Assembly: GCA_007131285.1 (NCBI GenBank)
Contig: SLQV01000077.1
Location: 1 to 57,603, forward strand
DNA: 57,603 bases
Origin: Myxococcales bacterium
GTDB taxonomy: Bacteria; Myxococcota_A; Polyangia; Polyangiales; SLQV01
Reading direction: 5' to 3'
Made by a program: the position numbers and the translations under genes. Below are positions 43,920-52,557 of this stretch, piece by piece. Position 1 is the stretch's first letter; each line of letters begins with the position of its first letter. Under the pieces are notes generated by a model. That model did not search any database, was not told the origin of the DNA, and was given only the letters and a program-made list of their open reading frames with translations.

Positions 43920-44046
43920 CAGCCGGCTCAAGTGCTTCATCGAATACGCATGCGTGGACCCGAAGCGCACAACGCCTGCGCTTTGGGCATGGGCGTATTG
44001 GAGTCGTGCCCGACGCAGACCGATTCCGGACAGGACTTATTCCGAG

Positions 44047-45219
44047 TCAGTTAAGGGTAAGGGCTACGCGAGCAGGGTGACGACGGTTGTCAAGACGCAC
44101 GGTGCGCAGAGCGCCCATGTCCTTGCTAGCCGCACTCTGCACGCGCTTGAAGCGGCGCAGTTTGTCTAAGTAGGGCGGCTCGCCTAGCTCCACTTGTACC
44201 GGAGGATCACTCACCAAGAGCCGTACACTGTGACCGTGGATGTGAATCTCTTGCAGGGGTGTGGAGCGGCGCAAGCCGACACGCGCATAGTCTGCCAGTA
44301 GCGCGGCAAGGCGGTCAGCGAATGCCTGGCGGGCCTCTTGTAACGGAACCGCGGAGCCACTGGCACGTCCCGATGCGGCAAGGGGCGACGTTCCAGCCGC
44401 AACGAGCGATGTCGTGCCGGTTCGCTCTGCGGCGCCCCTTGAATCGGCCCGAGGCTCAGCCGATGGATCTTCTAAACCTGAGTCTAGCTCGAAGAGGCCA
44501 TCGGGAGCACCGGTGACGAAGGGAATATCGAAGCGCTCGTCCAAGCTGAAACCAGCCAGCAATGCGCCATCGTCAGCCATGAGCTGCGGTAGACCTTGAA
44601 CAACGAGGTAGGCAAGTGGGGTACGCTCCTCGATAATGATATCGAGACCGTTTGGCAGGCGTCGCCGTGCCTGCGCCTTACGAATCCAAGGGTGCTGCAG
44701 TACGGCCTCCTCCACCACTGCGCCGTCAATCGCGAAGAGGTTCTGGCCAAGCGCGACGCCGCCCGCCTGCACTACCGTGGCTTCGCTCAGGCGTTCACAG
44801 CCCTCGACCCTTATGTCGGAGAGCGCGAATACGGGAGCGCGCCGCATAAAGCCTTCTAGCCATTCGCCCGCTTGCCACAGGCCAACGCCCAGTCCTATCA
44901 CCGCCGCAGCGCATCCAGCGATAAGCGCAAGCTTCACACCAAAACCAACCGGCCAGCGGCGCCCCTCTCGTTCCTGCGCACCTGAAGCCTGCGGTTGTCT
45001 CGCTGCCTGGCTTGCGCGCCGGGCATTCACGCCTGACGGTGCAATCATCCTCGACCCAATCCCCAGCTGCGGCGCCGTTGTCAAAGGCGGTGCGGTACGA
45101 TCCGCCGTCGACCGAGCAACCGAACGTGGCCGGTGCACGACGCTAGGGCCGCGTGCGTGATCTAAGCGCGCACGCGTTGCCTGCTTAACGTTACGCCTGG
45201 GTTTCGCTCTGCTTAACAC
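44047..45219 (-). CDS. ftsQ: Cell-division protein FtsQ
   Basis: FtsQ is a bitopic divisome protein that recruits FtsL/FtsB. A long basic, disordered N-terminus (about 95 residues) precedes one membrane helix (about 98-120). The POTRA domain follows (ALSDIRVEGCERLSE, QHPWIRKAQARRRLPNGLDIIIEERTPLA), then the FtsQ beta-domain. At 390 residues it is longer than most, because of the N-terminus and an Ala/Ser-rich insertion (about 250-290). It is the last gene of the second dcw block, 62 bp after murC; ftsA and ftsZ, the canonical next genes, do not follow. Confidence 0.9.
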   Translation of the reverse strand: MLSRAKPRRNVKQATRARLDHARGPSVVHRPRSVARSTADRTAPPLTTAPQLGIGSRMIAPSGVNARRASQAARQPQASGAQEREGRRWPVGFGVKLALIAGCAAAVIGLGVGLWQAGEWLEGFMRRAPVFALSDIRVEGCERLSEATVVQAGGVALGQNLFAIDGAVVEEAVLQHPWIRKAQARRRLPNGLDIIIEERTPLAYLVVQGLPQLMADDGALLAGFSLDERFDIPFVTGAPDGLFELDSGLEDPSAEPRADSRGAAERTGTTSLVAAGTSPLAASGRASGSAVPLQEARQAFADRLAALLADYARVGLRRSTPLQEIHIHGHSVRLLVSDPPVQVELGEPPYLDKLRRFKRVQSAASKDMGALRTVRLDNRRHPARVALTLN

Positions 45220-45281
45220 CGAGCCTTAACTTCCTCTGTGGCCGCCTCAACCAAACCCTCACGCGGCCTCACTCGCGCCCC

Positions 45282-46697
45282 TCAGCGCGGCAGCCTAGCA
45301 GGATGCGAGGGCATCCTGTCACATAACGCCGAGGCGAGTTCGCGTGCAACCTTGGAGATTGAACCCGCGCCTAAGCACACCAATACCTCACCCGGTGCCA
45401 CTTTGGCCAGCACATGTTCTGTTAAATGTTCAATGGGGCCGACGTGCTGCACATCACGATGACCACTACGGCTAATCCGGGCAGCAAGCGCGCTTGCGTC
45501 AATACCGGGCATAGGCGCTTCGCCCGCGGGGTAGATGTCCGTCAGCAGCAAGCTATCCGCCCCATCAAATGCCACCGCGAAGGCATCGAAAAGGGCAGCC
45601 GTGCGCGTGTAACGGTGGGGCTGAAAAGCGGCAACGATGCGCTGACCGGGGAAGGCCGCCCGAGCGGCGCGTAGCGTGTGCTCAATCTCAGTCGGATGAT
45701 GACCGTAGTCGTCTACGACCGCGACGGGCGCGTCCGGCGGCGTCAGCAGTGTAAACCGCCGGGCCACGCCGCCGAAGTTTGCAAGCGCCGTGAGCGCGAC
45801 CTCGCGGTCGATATTCAGCTCCCGCGCGACCGCGAGCGCAGCCAGGGCATTAAGGACCTGGTGGCGTCCGGGCATCGCCACCTGGCCGGACATCCGCTCA
45901 CCATCCACCTCAAATTCAAAGTGCGAGCTGAGCCCGCGCGCTTCCACGTCGCAGAGGCGAATATCCGCCTGCGGGCTTTCGCCGTAGGTGACCAGGCGCC
46001 GCTGAATCTGCGGCATGATCTCGCGCAGAGGCGGGTTGTCGCTGCAAGCGATGATGGTGCCGAAGAAAGGCACACGGTTGCAAAAGGTGACGAAGGCTTC
46101 TTTCAGCGCGGCATAGGAGCCGTAGTGCTCCAGGTGCTCTTCGTCGATATTGGTCACAACGGCGATGCACGGCGTCAAACGCAAGAACGAGCCGTCAGAC
46201 TCGTCTGCTTCCGCAACGAGCCAACCGCTCTCTCCCCGCACCCCGCCACTACCGAGCGCATTGAGACGCCCACCGATGACCACCGTCGGATCGAACTTGG
46301 CTTCACGGAGGATGGTTGCCACCAGCGAGGTTGTGCTCGTTTTCCCATGGGCTCCGGCAATTGCGATGCCGTCCTTTAGGCGCATCAACTGCGCCAGCAT
46401 TTCCGCTCGGGGAATCACGGGAACGCCCGCCTGCCGCGCCGTTTCAAGTTCGACGTTGTCTGACGCGATCGCCGACGAGTAGACCACCACATCTGCGCCC
46501 GTCACCTGCGCAGCCGCATGGCCCGCGAAACAGTGCACGCCCCGGCTTTCGAGATTCGCGGTGACATCGCTGAGTGCCCTATCTGAGCCGCTGACGCGAA
46601 AGCCGTCCGCCGCCAACACCTCGGCGATACCGCTCATCCCCGAACCGCCGACGCCAACAAAATGGATGTGCTTAATTTTCGAGCGGAACACGAGCAA
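45282..46697 (-). CDS. murC: UDP-N-acetylmuramate--L-alanine ligase
   Basis: MurC adds L-alanine to UDP-MurNAc, the first Mur-ligase step. It shows the N-terminal GVGGSGMSGIAEVL nucleotide-sugar fold, P-loop GAHGKTSTT, EADESDGSF and DDYGHHPTEI. Length of 471 residues fits. Start ATG 46697. In the canonical cluster murC is followed by murB; here ftsQ follows at once, and murB is absent. The 324-bp gap before murC is unusually long for the operon. Confidence 0.96.
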   Translation of the reverse strand: MLVFRSKIKHIHFVGVGGSGMSGIAEVLAADGFRVSGSDRALSDVTANLESRGVHCFAGHAAAQVTGADVVVYSSAIASDNVELETARQAGVPVIPRAEMLAQLMRLKDGIAIAGAHGKTSTTSLVATILREAKFDPTVVIGGRLNALGSGGVRGESGWLVAEADESDGSFLRLTPCIAVVTNIDEEHLEHYGSYAALKEAFVTFCNRVPFFGTIIACSDNPPLREIMPQIQRRLVTYGESPQADIRLCDVEARGLSSHFEFEVDGERMSGQVAMPGRHQVLNALAALAVARELNIDREVALTALANFGGVARRFTLLTPPDAPVAVVDDYGHHPTEIEHTLRAARAAFPGQRIVAAFQPHRYTRTAALFDAFAVAFDGADSLLLTDIYPAGEAPMPGIDASALAARISRSGHRDVQHVGPIEHLTEHVLAKVAPGEVLVCLGAGSISKVARELASALCDRMPSHPARLPR

Positions 46698-47021
46698 GAG
46701 CCTAGCCGCAATCGCGCAGCTATGCCCAGAACCCTGCGACTCAATCTCGTGTCCGTCGACCTAGGCTCGGCCCGATGCAGCTCTCAGCTCGGTTCGCGCC
46801 GACGATCCCGCATGCATTCAAGGACGGGTCCGGCTCTAACCATCTCAGCCTTACACAGCCAGGCTTATCCCGGGCCCCCACCGGACGAATACGATCCGAT
46901 TCGCAACAGACCTACGTTCGCTTCTCGCACATCTTGCGCGCACTTCATCCAGGCCGGGTCCCGCCGGGCGCCGTCTCTCCGTCGTGCCGGGCTTCCGGTC
47001 AGATTCCGCCTATTTCTTCCG
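46698..47021. other. Gap between murG and murC
   Basis: This 324-bp stretch lies inside an otherwise tightly packed operon. I find no gene, hairpin with T tract or promoter that I can support. Confidence 0.4.
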
Positions 47022-48161
47022 CTACTTGTGGTCGGCGGCGTAAACCTTGTAAAGGATGTCGGCAATCGTTGCAGCCGCGTGCGGGCGAGCGAGCACGCGC
47101 ATCTGGTGGGCGCGCCTGTCGAGCGTTTGCGCACTAGGGGTGCGGCCACTGCCCGCGCCTAAAAGCTCGGCGAAGGCGTGTACCGCCACCGGGGTCGCGA
47201 GGTCTGAATCGGATATCATCAGCGCTGCGCCATCGCGGCCGTAGTGCGCTGCGTTGGCGCGCTGATGGTCCGACGCGGCGTGGGGGTAAGGTACCACGAG
47301 GGCAGGAATGCCCAGGGCCGACAGTTCCGCCAACGTCAGCGCGCCGCCGCGACACAGCGCAACGTCCACGTCGTCGTACAAAGCGCCGGGCTCGCCGACG
47401 AAACCAAAGACATCCGCGTGCAGCCCCGCTTCAGCATAAGCACGCGTTACTGCATCAACCTCGCCTCGCCCTACTTGATGGCGAACCTCGACATCGAAGC
47501 GGCGCAGCACTTCTGGCGCATGCCGGTTGAGCGAGCGAGCGCCCTGGGAACCCCCGAGCACCAGCACACGGGGGCGCCGTACGCCCGGAATCCGGTTTGA
47601 GAATGGCGCCTGCGACTCACGTGCTGCCTCACGGGCAAACGCGTTGGAAAAGTAGGCACGCAAGGGGCTTCCCAGAATCCGCGCCCGTCGCCTCAGACGC
47701 AGCGGCAGCTCCAGGGGCAGCCCGGCAAAAAGCGCATCAGCATTGAGCGACAACAGGCGATTGCCTGCTCCGAGCACTGCGTTCTGTTCGAGCAGCACAC
47801 TGGGAATGCCTTCGAGCGCGGCGGCGCAGAGCAGCGGCACGGCCGAGTAGCCCCCGAGCCCGACGACCACCGCGGGACGGTCTTGACCACGCAACAACGT
47901 GCGCGCTTCGCTAACGCCCGACCGAAGCGCACGCGCGGCACGCACAGCACCGCCGACGCCAGCGCCGCGAAAAGGAAGGACCGCAAACGTCGTGAGCTCT
48001 TCACCGAGTTCGGGCAGCAGCCGGGCTTCGATGCCGCGTTCCGCGCCCGCGAAGACAACCCTCAATCCGCATTTGCTCCGCAACCGCTCAGCCAGCGCAA
48101 GACCAGGGAAAAGATGGCCGCCCGTGCCACCACCGGTCAGCAGTATCGTTGTCACGCTCAC
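47022..48161 (-). CDS. murG: Lipid II synthase MurG
   Basis: MurG transfers GlcNAc from UDP-GlcNAc to lipid I to form lipid II at the inner face of the membrane. Signatures: GGGTGGHLFPGLALAE near the start, LVLGGSQGARSLN, and CRGGALTLAELSALGIPALVVPYPHA in the C-terminal domain. Length 379. GTG 48161 overlaps the ftsW stop (GTGA). Confidence 0.96.
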   Translation of the reverse strand: MSVTTILLTGGGTGGHLFPGLALAERLRSKCGLRVVFAGAERGIEARLLPELGEELTTFAVLPFRGAGVGGAVRAARALRSGVSEARTLLRGQDRPAVVVGLGGYSAVPLLCAAALEGIPSVLLEQNAVLGAGNRLLSLNADALFAGLPLELPLRLRRRARILGSPLRAYFSNAFAREAARESQAPFSNRIPGVRRPRVLVLGGSQGARSLNRHAPEVLRRFDVEVRHQVGRGEVDAVTRAYAEAGLHADVFGFVGEPGALYDDVDVALCRGGALTLAELSALGIPALVVPYPHAASDHQRANAAHYGRDGAALMISDSDLATPVAVHAFAELLGAGSGRTPSAQTLDRRAHQMRVLARPHAAATIADILYKVYAADHK

Positions 48162-49501
48162 GAACGCGCGCTTCCTCGCAGAGGTGCCAAAGATGTCGAT
48201 AGTGCGCTCTGTTCAATGCGCGCGGTTGCGCGCGGCGCGCTTGCCGTGCGGTGGGCTTGCAACGCGCCGCTGCGCGTGTGTGCGCGGGAGACCGCGAGGA
48301 TGATCCCAACCGCTACACAGTCAACAAGCAGTGCCGAACCACCGTAGGATACGAAGGGCAGAACCAACCCCTTGGTCGGCAGGACCCCCATGGCGACCGC
48401 GAGGTTCGTCATGCCCTGGGCCGTCAGCAGGAAGGTCGCCCCGGCAGCAAGCAGGAGCGCAAACTCGGACGGCGCGAAGTAAGCGACACGCAGCCCGCGC
48501 CAGAGAATGACTAAGTAGGCCCCGATGAGTAGGATAATCCCGATCAAGCCCAGCTCTTCGCCAATAATGGCGCTGATAAAATCCGTGTGCGCTTCGGGGA
48601 GAAACAGAAGCTTTTGCTTGCTATCGCCGAGACCAACGCCGGTGACACCACCCGCACCGAACGACATCAGCGATTCGGCAATTTGATAGCCCGTGCCGTA
48701 GCGATGCTCGAAGGGTTCAAGAAACGCCTCAATCCGCCGCATACGGTAGGGCGAAAAGGCCACGAGCGCCCAAGCGATAGGCACCAGCGCCGCGGCACCA
48801 CCGAGAAGGTAAGCCGGTCTGCCGCCCGCCACCAGTAAGAGCACGAAAGCTAAGAGCCCAAGAATGACGGCGGAGCCAAAATCCGGCTGCTTAAGACACA
48901 AGAGCATCAGCAGGCCCGTGACAAGCATGTGTGGCAGAAAACCTACACTAAAGGTGCGAATCTTGAGCCGCTTCTGTGAGAGCGATGTCGCAAGCCACAG
49001 CACGAGCGCGAGCTTAGTCGCTTCTGCGGGCTGCACGTTAACTGGTCCGAGTGAAATCCAGCGAGCCGCGCCGCCCGCCGAACGACCAAAGCCCAATATA
49101 ACCGCCAGCAAAAGAAGCGCAGACCCGATAACGGCCGGCCAAGCGAGCCTGCGATACCAGCTTAGTGGCACCTGTGCTGCCGCGAGCATCAGGGTCAGCC
49201 CCGCGCCGGCGAAAAGCCCCTGGCGGATAAGGTAAAAGCGACTATCGCCGAAGTTCTTTTGCGCCCAGATGGCGCTCGCGCTGTAGACCATCACCACACC
49301 AAAGGTCACCAACGCAATGACGGTCGCCGCGAGCACTGAGTCGAAACCGAACGTGTTTCTACGCTCTGTGCCAAGTGCCCCCCCGTCGCGCACGTCAGCG
49401 TCGTGTACGTGAGCACTGGGACCCGCGGGCGGGCTCTGCTGCGCGTCGGCCGCGGGGCGATCGAAGGCGTGCGGCGCCACTGCGTGCTGCCTTAGCGACA
49501 T
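48158..49501 (-). CDS. ftsW: Septal peptidoglycan glycosyltransferase FtsW (SEDS)
   Basis: FtsW polymerises lipid II at the septum together with FtsI. About ten membrane helices follow a roughly 50-residue hydrophilic N-terminus. SEDS motifs include VMVYSAS near helix 1, the PAEATKLALVLW region, AHTDFISAIIGEELG and GMTNLAVAMGVLPTKGLVLPFVSYGGSAL. I prefer ATG 49501. A TTG at 49615 also opens the frame but would place a perfect 15-bp inverted repeat inside the coding region. Its stop overlaps murG. Confidence 0.92.
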   Translation of the reverse strand: MSLRQHAVAPHAFDRPAADAQQSPPAGPSAHVHDADVRDGGALGTERRNTFGFDSVLAATVIALVTFGVVMVYSASAIWAQKNFGDSRFYLIRQGLFAGAGLTLMLAAAQVPLSWYRRLAWPAVIGSALLLLAVILGFGRSAGGAARWISLGPVNVQPAEATKLALVLWLATSLSQKRLKIRTFSVGFLPHMLVTGLLMLLCLKQPDFGSAVILGLLAFVLLLVAGGRPAYLLGGAAALVPIAWALVAFSPYRMRRIEAFLEPFEHRYGTGYQIAESLMSFGAGGVTGVGLGDSKQKLLFLPEAHTDFISAIIGEELGLIGIILLIGAYLVILWRGLRVAYFAPSEFALLLAAGATFLLTAQGMTNLAVAMGVLPTKGLVLPFVSYGGSALLVDCVAVGIILAVSRAHTRSGALQAHRTASAPRATARIEQSALSTSLAPLRGSARS

Positions 49502-49569
49502 GATGACCCAGCCTAGCTGAAAACGATCGCGCTGTCCCAAAAACCCCGGGCTCGACGCGCATCCGGGCC

Positions 49570-49606
49570 CCGCGTGTGCGGCTCGGAGCCTGAGCCGCAC
49601 ACGCGG
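49570..49606. repeat. Perfect 15-bp inverted repeat between murD and ftsW
   Basis: CCGCGTGTGCGGCTC (49570-49584) pairs perfectly with GAGCCGCACACGCGG (49592-49606), loop of 7 nt. It would form a very stable RNA hairpin in the operon transcript. No T tract follows on either strand, so it is more likely an mRNA stability, processing or attenuation element than a terminator. Confidence 0.75.
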
Positions 49607-49630
49607 CGACGCCAAGACCCCTCACGCGTC

Positions 49631-51313
49631 TTAGAGCGACTGACTCCGGTGCATGTCGAGCCACGCGTGGGCAGCCGCCTCGAAAGCGCTACCTCGTGCT
49701 TCAAAAGTGTTGAACGCGTCGAAACTAGCGCAGGCAGGTGCCAGCAGCACAGTCGCAGACGAAATCGTCGCAAGCGAAGCATCCTCTGCCGCAGCCTCGG
49801 CGGCCTCAACCGTGGCTGTTGCCAGGTCGGAGGCGCGCAGAAACGGCAGCGCATTCGCCTCAAGTGCGGCGGCTAGGCGCGGTGCCGCGTTTCCCACGAG
49901 GACAGTGCGTTGGGCATGTGCCCTAAGCGCGGCGATGAGCGGAGCGTAACTGCCGCCCTTCTCGCTGCCGCCTACGAGCACCGTGAGCGCGCCCCTACCG
50001 GCCACCGCTTGGATGGCCGCCACCGCAGCGCCTACGTTTGTGGCCTTTGAATCGTTGATGAAACGCACGCTCGCAGCCTCACCCACGGTTGCTAAGCGAT
50101 GTGGCAGCGGCCGAAAGGCAGCAATGCCTGCACGAATCGCCTCAACGCTGAGACCGAAGTGCCGCGCGACCCGAACGGCGCACGCCGCGTTGATGCGGTC
50201 ATGGCCTACAAAGAAGCATCCGTGACCCGTTTCAAGCGCATCGAGGTCACGGCCCGAGGCCGTATGCAAGGGACGCCCAGACGCACGCGCCAACGCAACC
50301 GCCGCGGGATCAGCCCCGCTCACAACGGCTTCTACCCCGCTCGGCAGCGCGAGCAGTGCCTGAAGCTTGGCTCGACCGTAGCCGGAAAGCGTGTGATGGC
50401 GCGCGAGGTGGTCCTCACTGAAGCTTGTCAGCACCGCAGCGTCAGCGCGCACGGCCGGTGCGTATTCGAGTTGGTAGGACGATGCTTCTATCACCGCGAC
50501 GGCGGCCGGGTCTTCCCGGTGCGCAAAGGACCACAGGGCCATCGTAGGTATGCCCAAATTGCCGCCGACAAAGGCTGGTGTGGCGCCAGCCTTAACTATC
50601 GCGCCGAGCAATGCGGTGACCGTACTCTTTCCGTTGGTGCCAGTGACAAGCGCCACACGACCGAAAAAGGCGGCAAGTCCTAGCTCTAGGTCCGTGCTTA
50701 AGCGTGCCCCGCTCGCCATCACAGCCCGCATGCAGTGCGTCAGACTGACGCCCGGTGAAACCACCAGCAGCGTTTTCGCATTAAGGGCATCGAGCAGCTC
50801 ACGTTCGGAGGCCAATGACCGCACAGCTAGCTGTGAACCGGATTCCGAACGCGTGTCGCTAGGCACGAAGGACGCCAGCACCTCCGCTCGGCTATCGAAT
50901 GCCGCAAGCTCGATTAACCCCGCGTTTATCCGGGCACGCACGCGCTCAAAAAGGCTTACCTTGCCGTCGCTTGGGCCGGGCGCCACGACTGCGGTCGGCA
51001 CATGCAAGCGTACCGAAGACCCGCCCGGCCGACTCTTTGGCACGCGCACTCCAAGGGCGTTGTCACGGTTTACGGCGGCGTGCTCGGGCAGCGCGACCTC
51101 GGGCCGCATGGGTAAAGCAGCGGGAAATCCGCCGAGGGCACCGAGCACCGCCCGTCCACTCAGGCCAATGCCCCAGACCACCACGCGCTCCGCCTGGGCG
51201 AGAAACGCCAGCACGTCGGACTCGTGCACGTCACCGGCGTGCCTGGAGCGCGGCAGTGCGGGCGAATGTACGGGCGGCAAGGAGCGAGGTTTCATCATGG
51301 GCACGCATGTCAA
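49631..51313 (-). CDS. murD: UDP-MurNAc-L-Ala--D-glutamate ligase with N-domain insertion
   Basis: MurD adds D-glutamate. It has VVVWGIGLSGRAVL in the N-terminal domain, SPGVSLTH, P-loop VTGTNGKSTVTALLG, EASSYQLEY, FINDSKATNVGAAVAAI and a terminal SPACASFDAFNTFEARG-like block (LAPACASFDAF). It is 560 residues against about 450. The excess is an insertion of about 100 residues, rich in Pro, Arg and Ser, between the first strand pair of the N-domain and the SPGV motif. Start TTG 51313 overlaps the mraY stop (TTGA); ATG 51298 is an alternative. Confidence 0.94.
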   Translation of the reverse strand: MTCVPMMKPRSLPPVHSPALPRSRHAGDVHESDVLAFLAQAERVVVWGIGLSGRAVLGALGGFPAALPMRPEVALPEHAAVNRDNALGVRVPKSRPGGSSVRLHVPTAVVAPGPSDGKVSLFERVRARINAGLIELAAFDSRAEVLASFVPSDTRSESGSQLAVRSLASERELLDALNAKTLLVVSPGVSLTHCMRAVMASGARLSTDLELGLAAFFGRVALVTGTNGKSTVTALLGAIVKAGATPAFVGGNLGIPTMALWSFAHREDPAAVAVIEASSYQLEYAPAVRADAAVLTSFSEDHLARHHTLSGYGRAKLQALLALPSGVEAVVSGADPAAVALARASGRPLHTASGRDLDALETGHGCFFVGHDRINAACAVRVARHFGLSVEAIRAGIAAFRPLPHRLATVGEAASVRFINDSKATNVGAAVAAIQAVAGRGALTVLVGGSEKGGSYAPLIAALRAHAQRTVLVGNAAPRLAAALEANALPFLRASDLATATVEAAEAAAEDASLATISSATVLLAPACASFDAFNTFEARGSAFEAAAHAWLDMHRSQSL

Positions 51314-52437
51314 CGAATCTTCAACGTCGCGAGCGCGCCAATGCCTAGCATGATGCTCACGATCCAGAAACGGACGATGACTTTAGGCTCAGCCCATCCC
51401 TTCTTTTCAAAGTGATGATGAATAGGTGCCATCAGCAGAATGCGCTTCCCGAACACGCGGTAGGAAAATACCTGCCCGATAACCGAAACGCTTTCGATGA
51501 CAAAGATGCCGCCCAAGAAGATAGAAAGAACCTCGTTTTTGGTTGTGAGCGCCAAGGCACCGAGCCCGCCGCCGAGTGCGAGCGAACCCACGTCACCCAT
51601 GAAAATTTGAGCCGGATAAGTATTGTACCAAAGAAAACCGAAACCCGCGCCGACCAGCGCCGCAGCAAAAATGGTCAGCTCGCTGGCGCTATCGATTGAA
51701 GGAATGTCCAGGTAGCGCGCCACATCGTTGCCGAAGATGGTGACACCAGCGAGGTAGGCTAGAACAAGGTACACCGCCGCGTTGATCATGACAGGGCCAA
51801 TGGCGAGTCCGTCGAGACCATCGGTTAAATTAACTGCGTTGGAAGTCGCCACAAGCACTAGCGCGGCGAAGGCGACGTAGAGCGGCGGCGCAAGCGAGAT
51901 GGGGTAGCGCTCGAAAGCCACAAATGGCAGCGCGAGCCGATGGCGCACGAGCAACCAATCCGCTGGCAGCCAGTCCGTATTCATGTAGGCGAAGGCGCCA
52001 ATGCCGATGCCGAGCAAGCACTGCGCCGCCAGCTTTTGGAAAAAGCTGAGTCCGCCAGACGATTTGCGGCTCAGCTTGAGCGCGTCGTCCACAAAACCGA
52101 TCGCACCAAATCCTAACGTGGCAGCCAACACGATCCAGACCAGCGCGTTCTCCGGGCGCGCCCAGAGCGCGGTGGTGAGCACGACCACGAAGAGCAGCAG
52201 CGCCCCCCCCATAGTGGGCGTCCCGCTTTTACTAAAGTGACTCTCCGGACCATCGCTGCGCACAACCTGACCGATTTGACGCGCCTGCAGTCGCCGAATG
52301 AACGCCGGGTAAAAAAGAAAGGTGAGCAGTAGCGCCGAGAGCGCCGCCGCCAGCGCCCGAAATGAGACGTAGCGAATGACGTTGAGGAAGGAAAACGGGC
52401 CTTGCCCTGCAAGCGGAAATAGGAATGCGTAGATCAC
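51310..52437 (-). CDS. mraY: Phospho-MurNAc-pentapeptide transferase MraY
   Basis: MraY makes lipid I by transferring phospho-MurNAc-pentapeptide to undecaprenyl phosphate. It is a ten-helix membrane protein with FVDDALKL (the DD motif), NLTDGLDGLAIGP, FMGDVGSLALGG and the cytosolic APIHHHFEKKGWAEPKVIVRFW His loop. Length 375 is normal. It follows murF after 120 bp and is coupled to murD. Confidence 0.97.
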   Translation of the reverse strand: MIYAFLFPLAGQGPFSFLNVIRYVSFRALAAALSALLLTFLFYPAFIRRLQARQIGQVVRSDGPESHFSKSGTPTMGGALLLFVVVLTTALWARPENALVWIVLAATLGFGAIGFVDDALKLSRKSSGGLSFFQKLAAQCLLGIGIGAFAYMNTDWLPADWLLVRHRLALPFVAFERYPISLAPPLYVAFAALVLVATSNAVNLTDGLDGLAIGPVMINAAVYLVLAYLAGVTIFGNDVARYLDIPSIDSASELTIFAAALVGAGFGFLWYNTYPAQIFMGDVGSLALGGGLGALALTTKNEVLSIFLGGIFVIESVSVIGQVFSYRVFGKRILLMAPIHHHFEKKGWAEPKVIVRFWIVSIMLGIGALATLKIR

Positions 52438-52557
52438 TCGTTCATCGTCCCCATGAATCCCAGAGCCTGGCTGCCTACCGCGACTACCGCCACCCCGATG
52501 CCGCGGGTCGCAGGGATCCGCGGCTCGCGGGCAGACTAAAAAGGCAATGCCGAAGCA

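Noticed and set aside
46775-47137. Plus-strand open frame of 120 codons in the murG-murC gap
   Set aside because: It overlaps the end of murG on the opposite strand and has an arginine/proline/serine composition typical of antisense frames in high-GC DNA.
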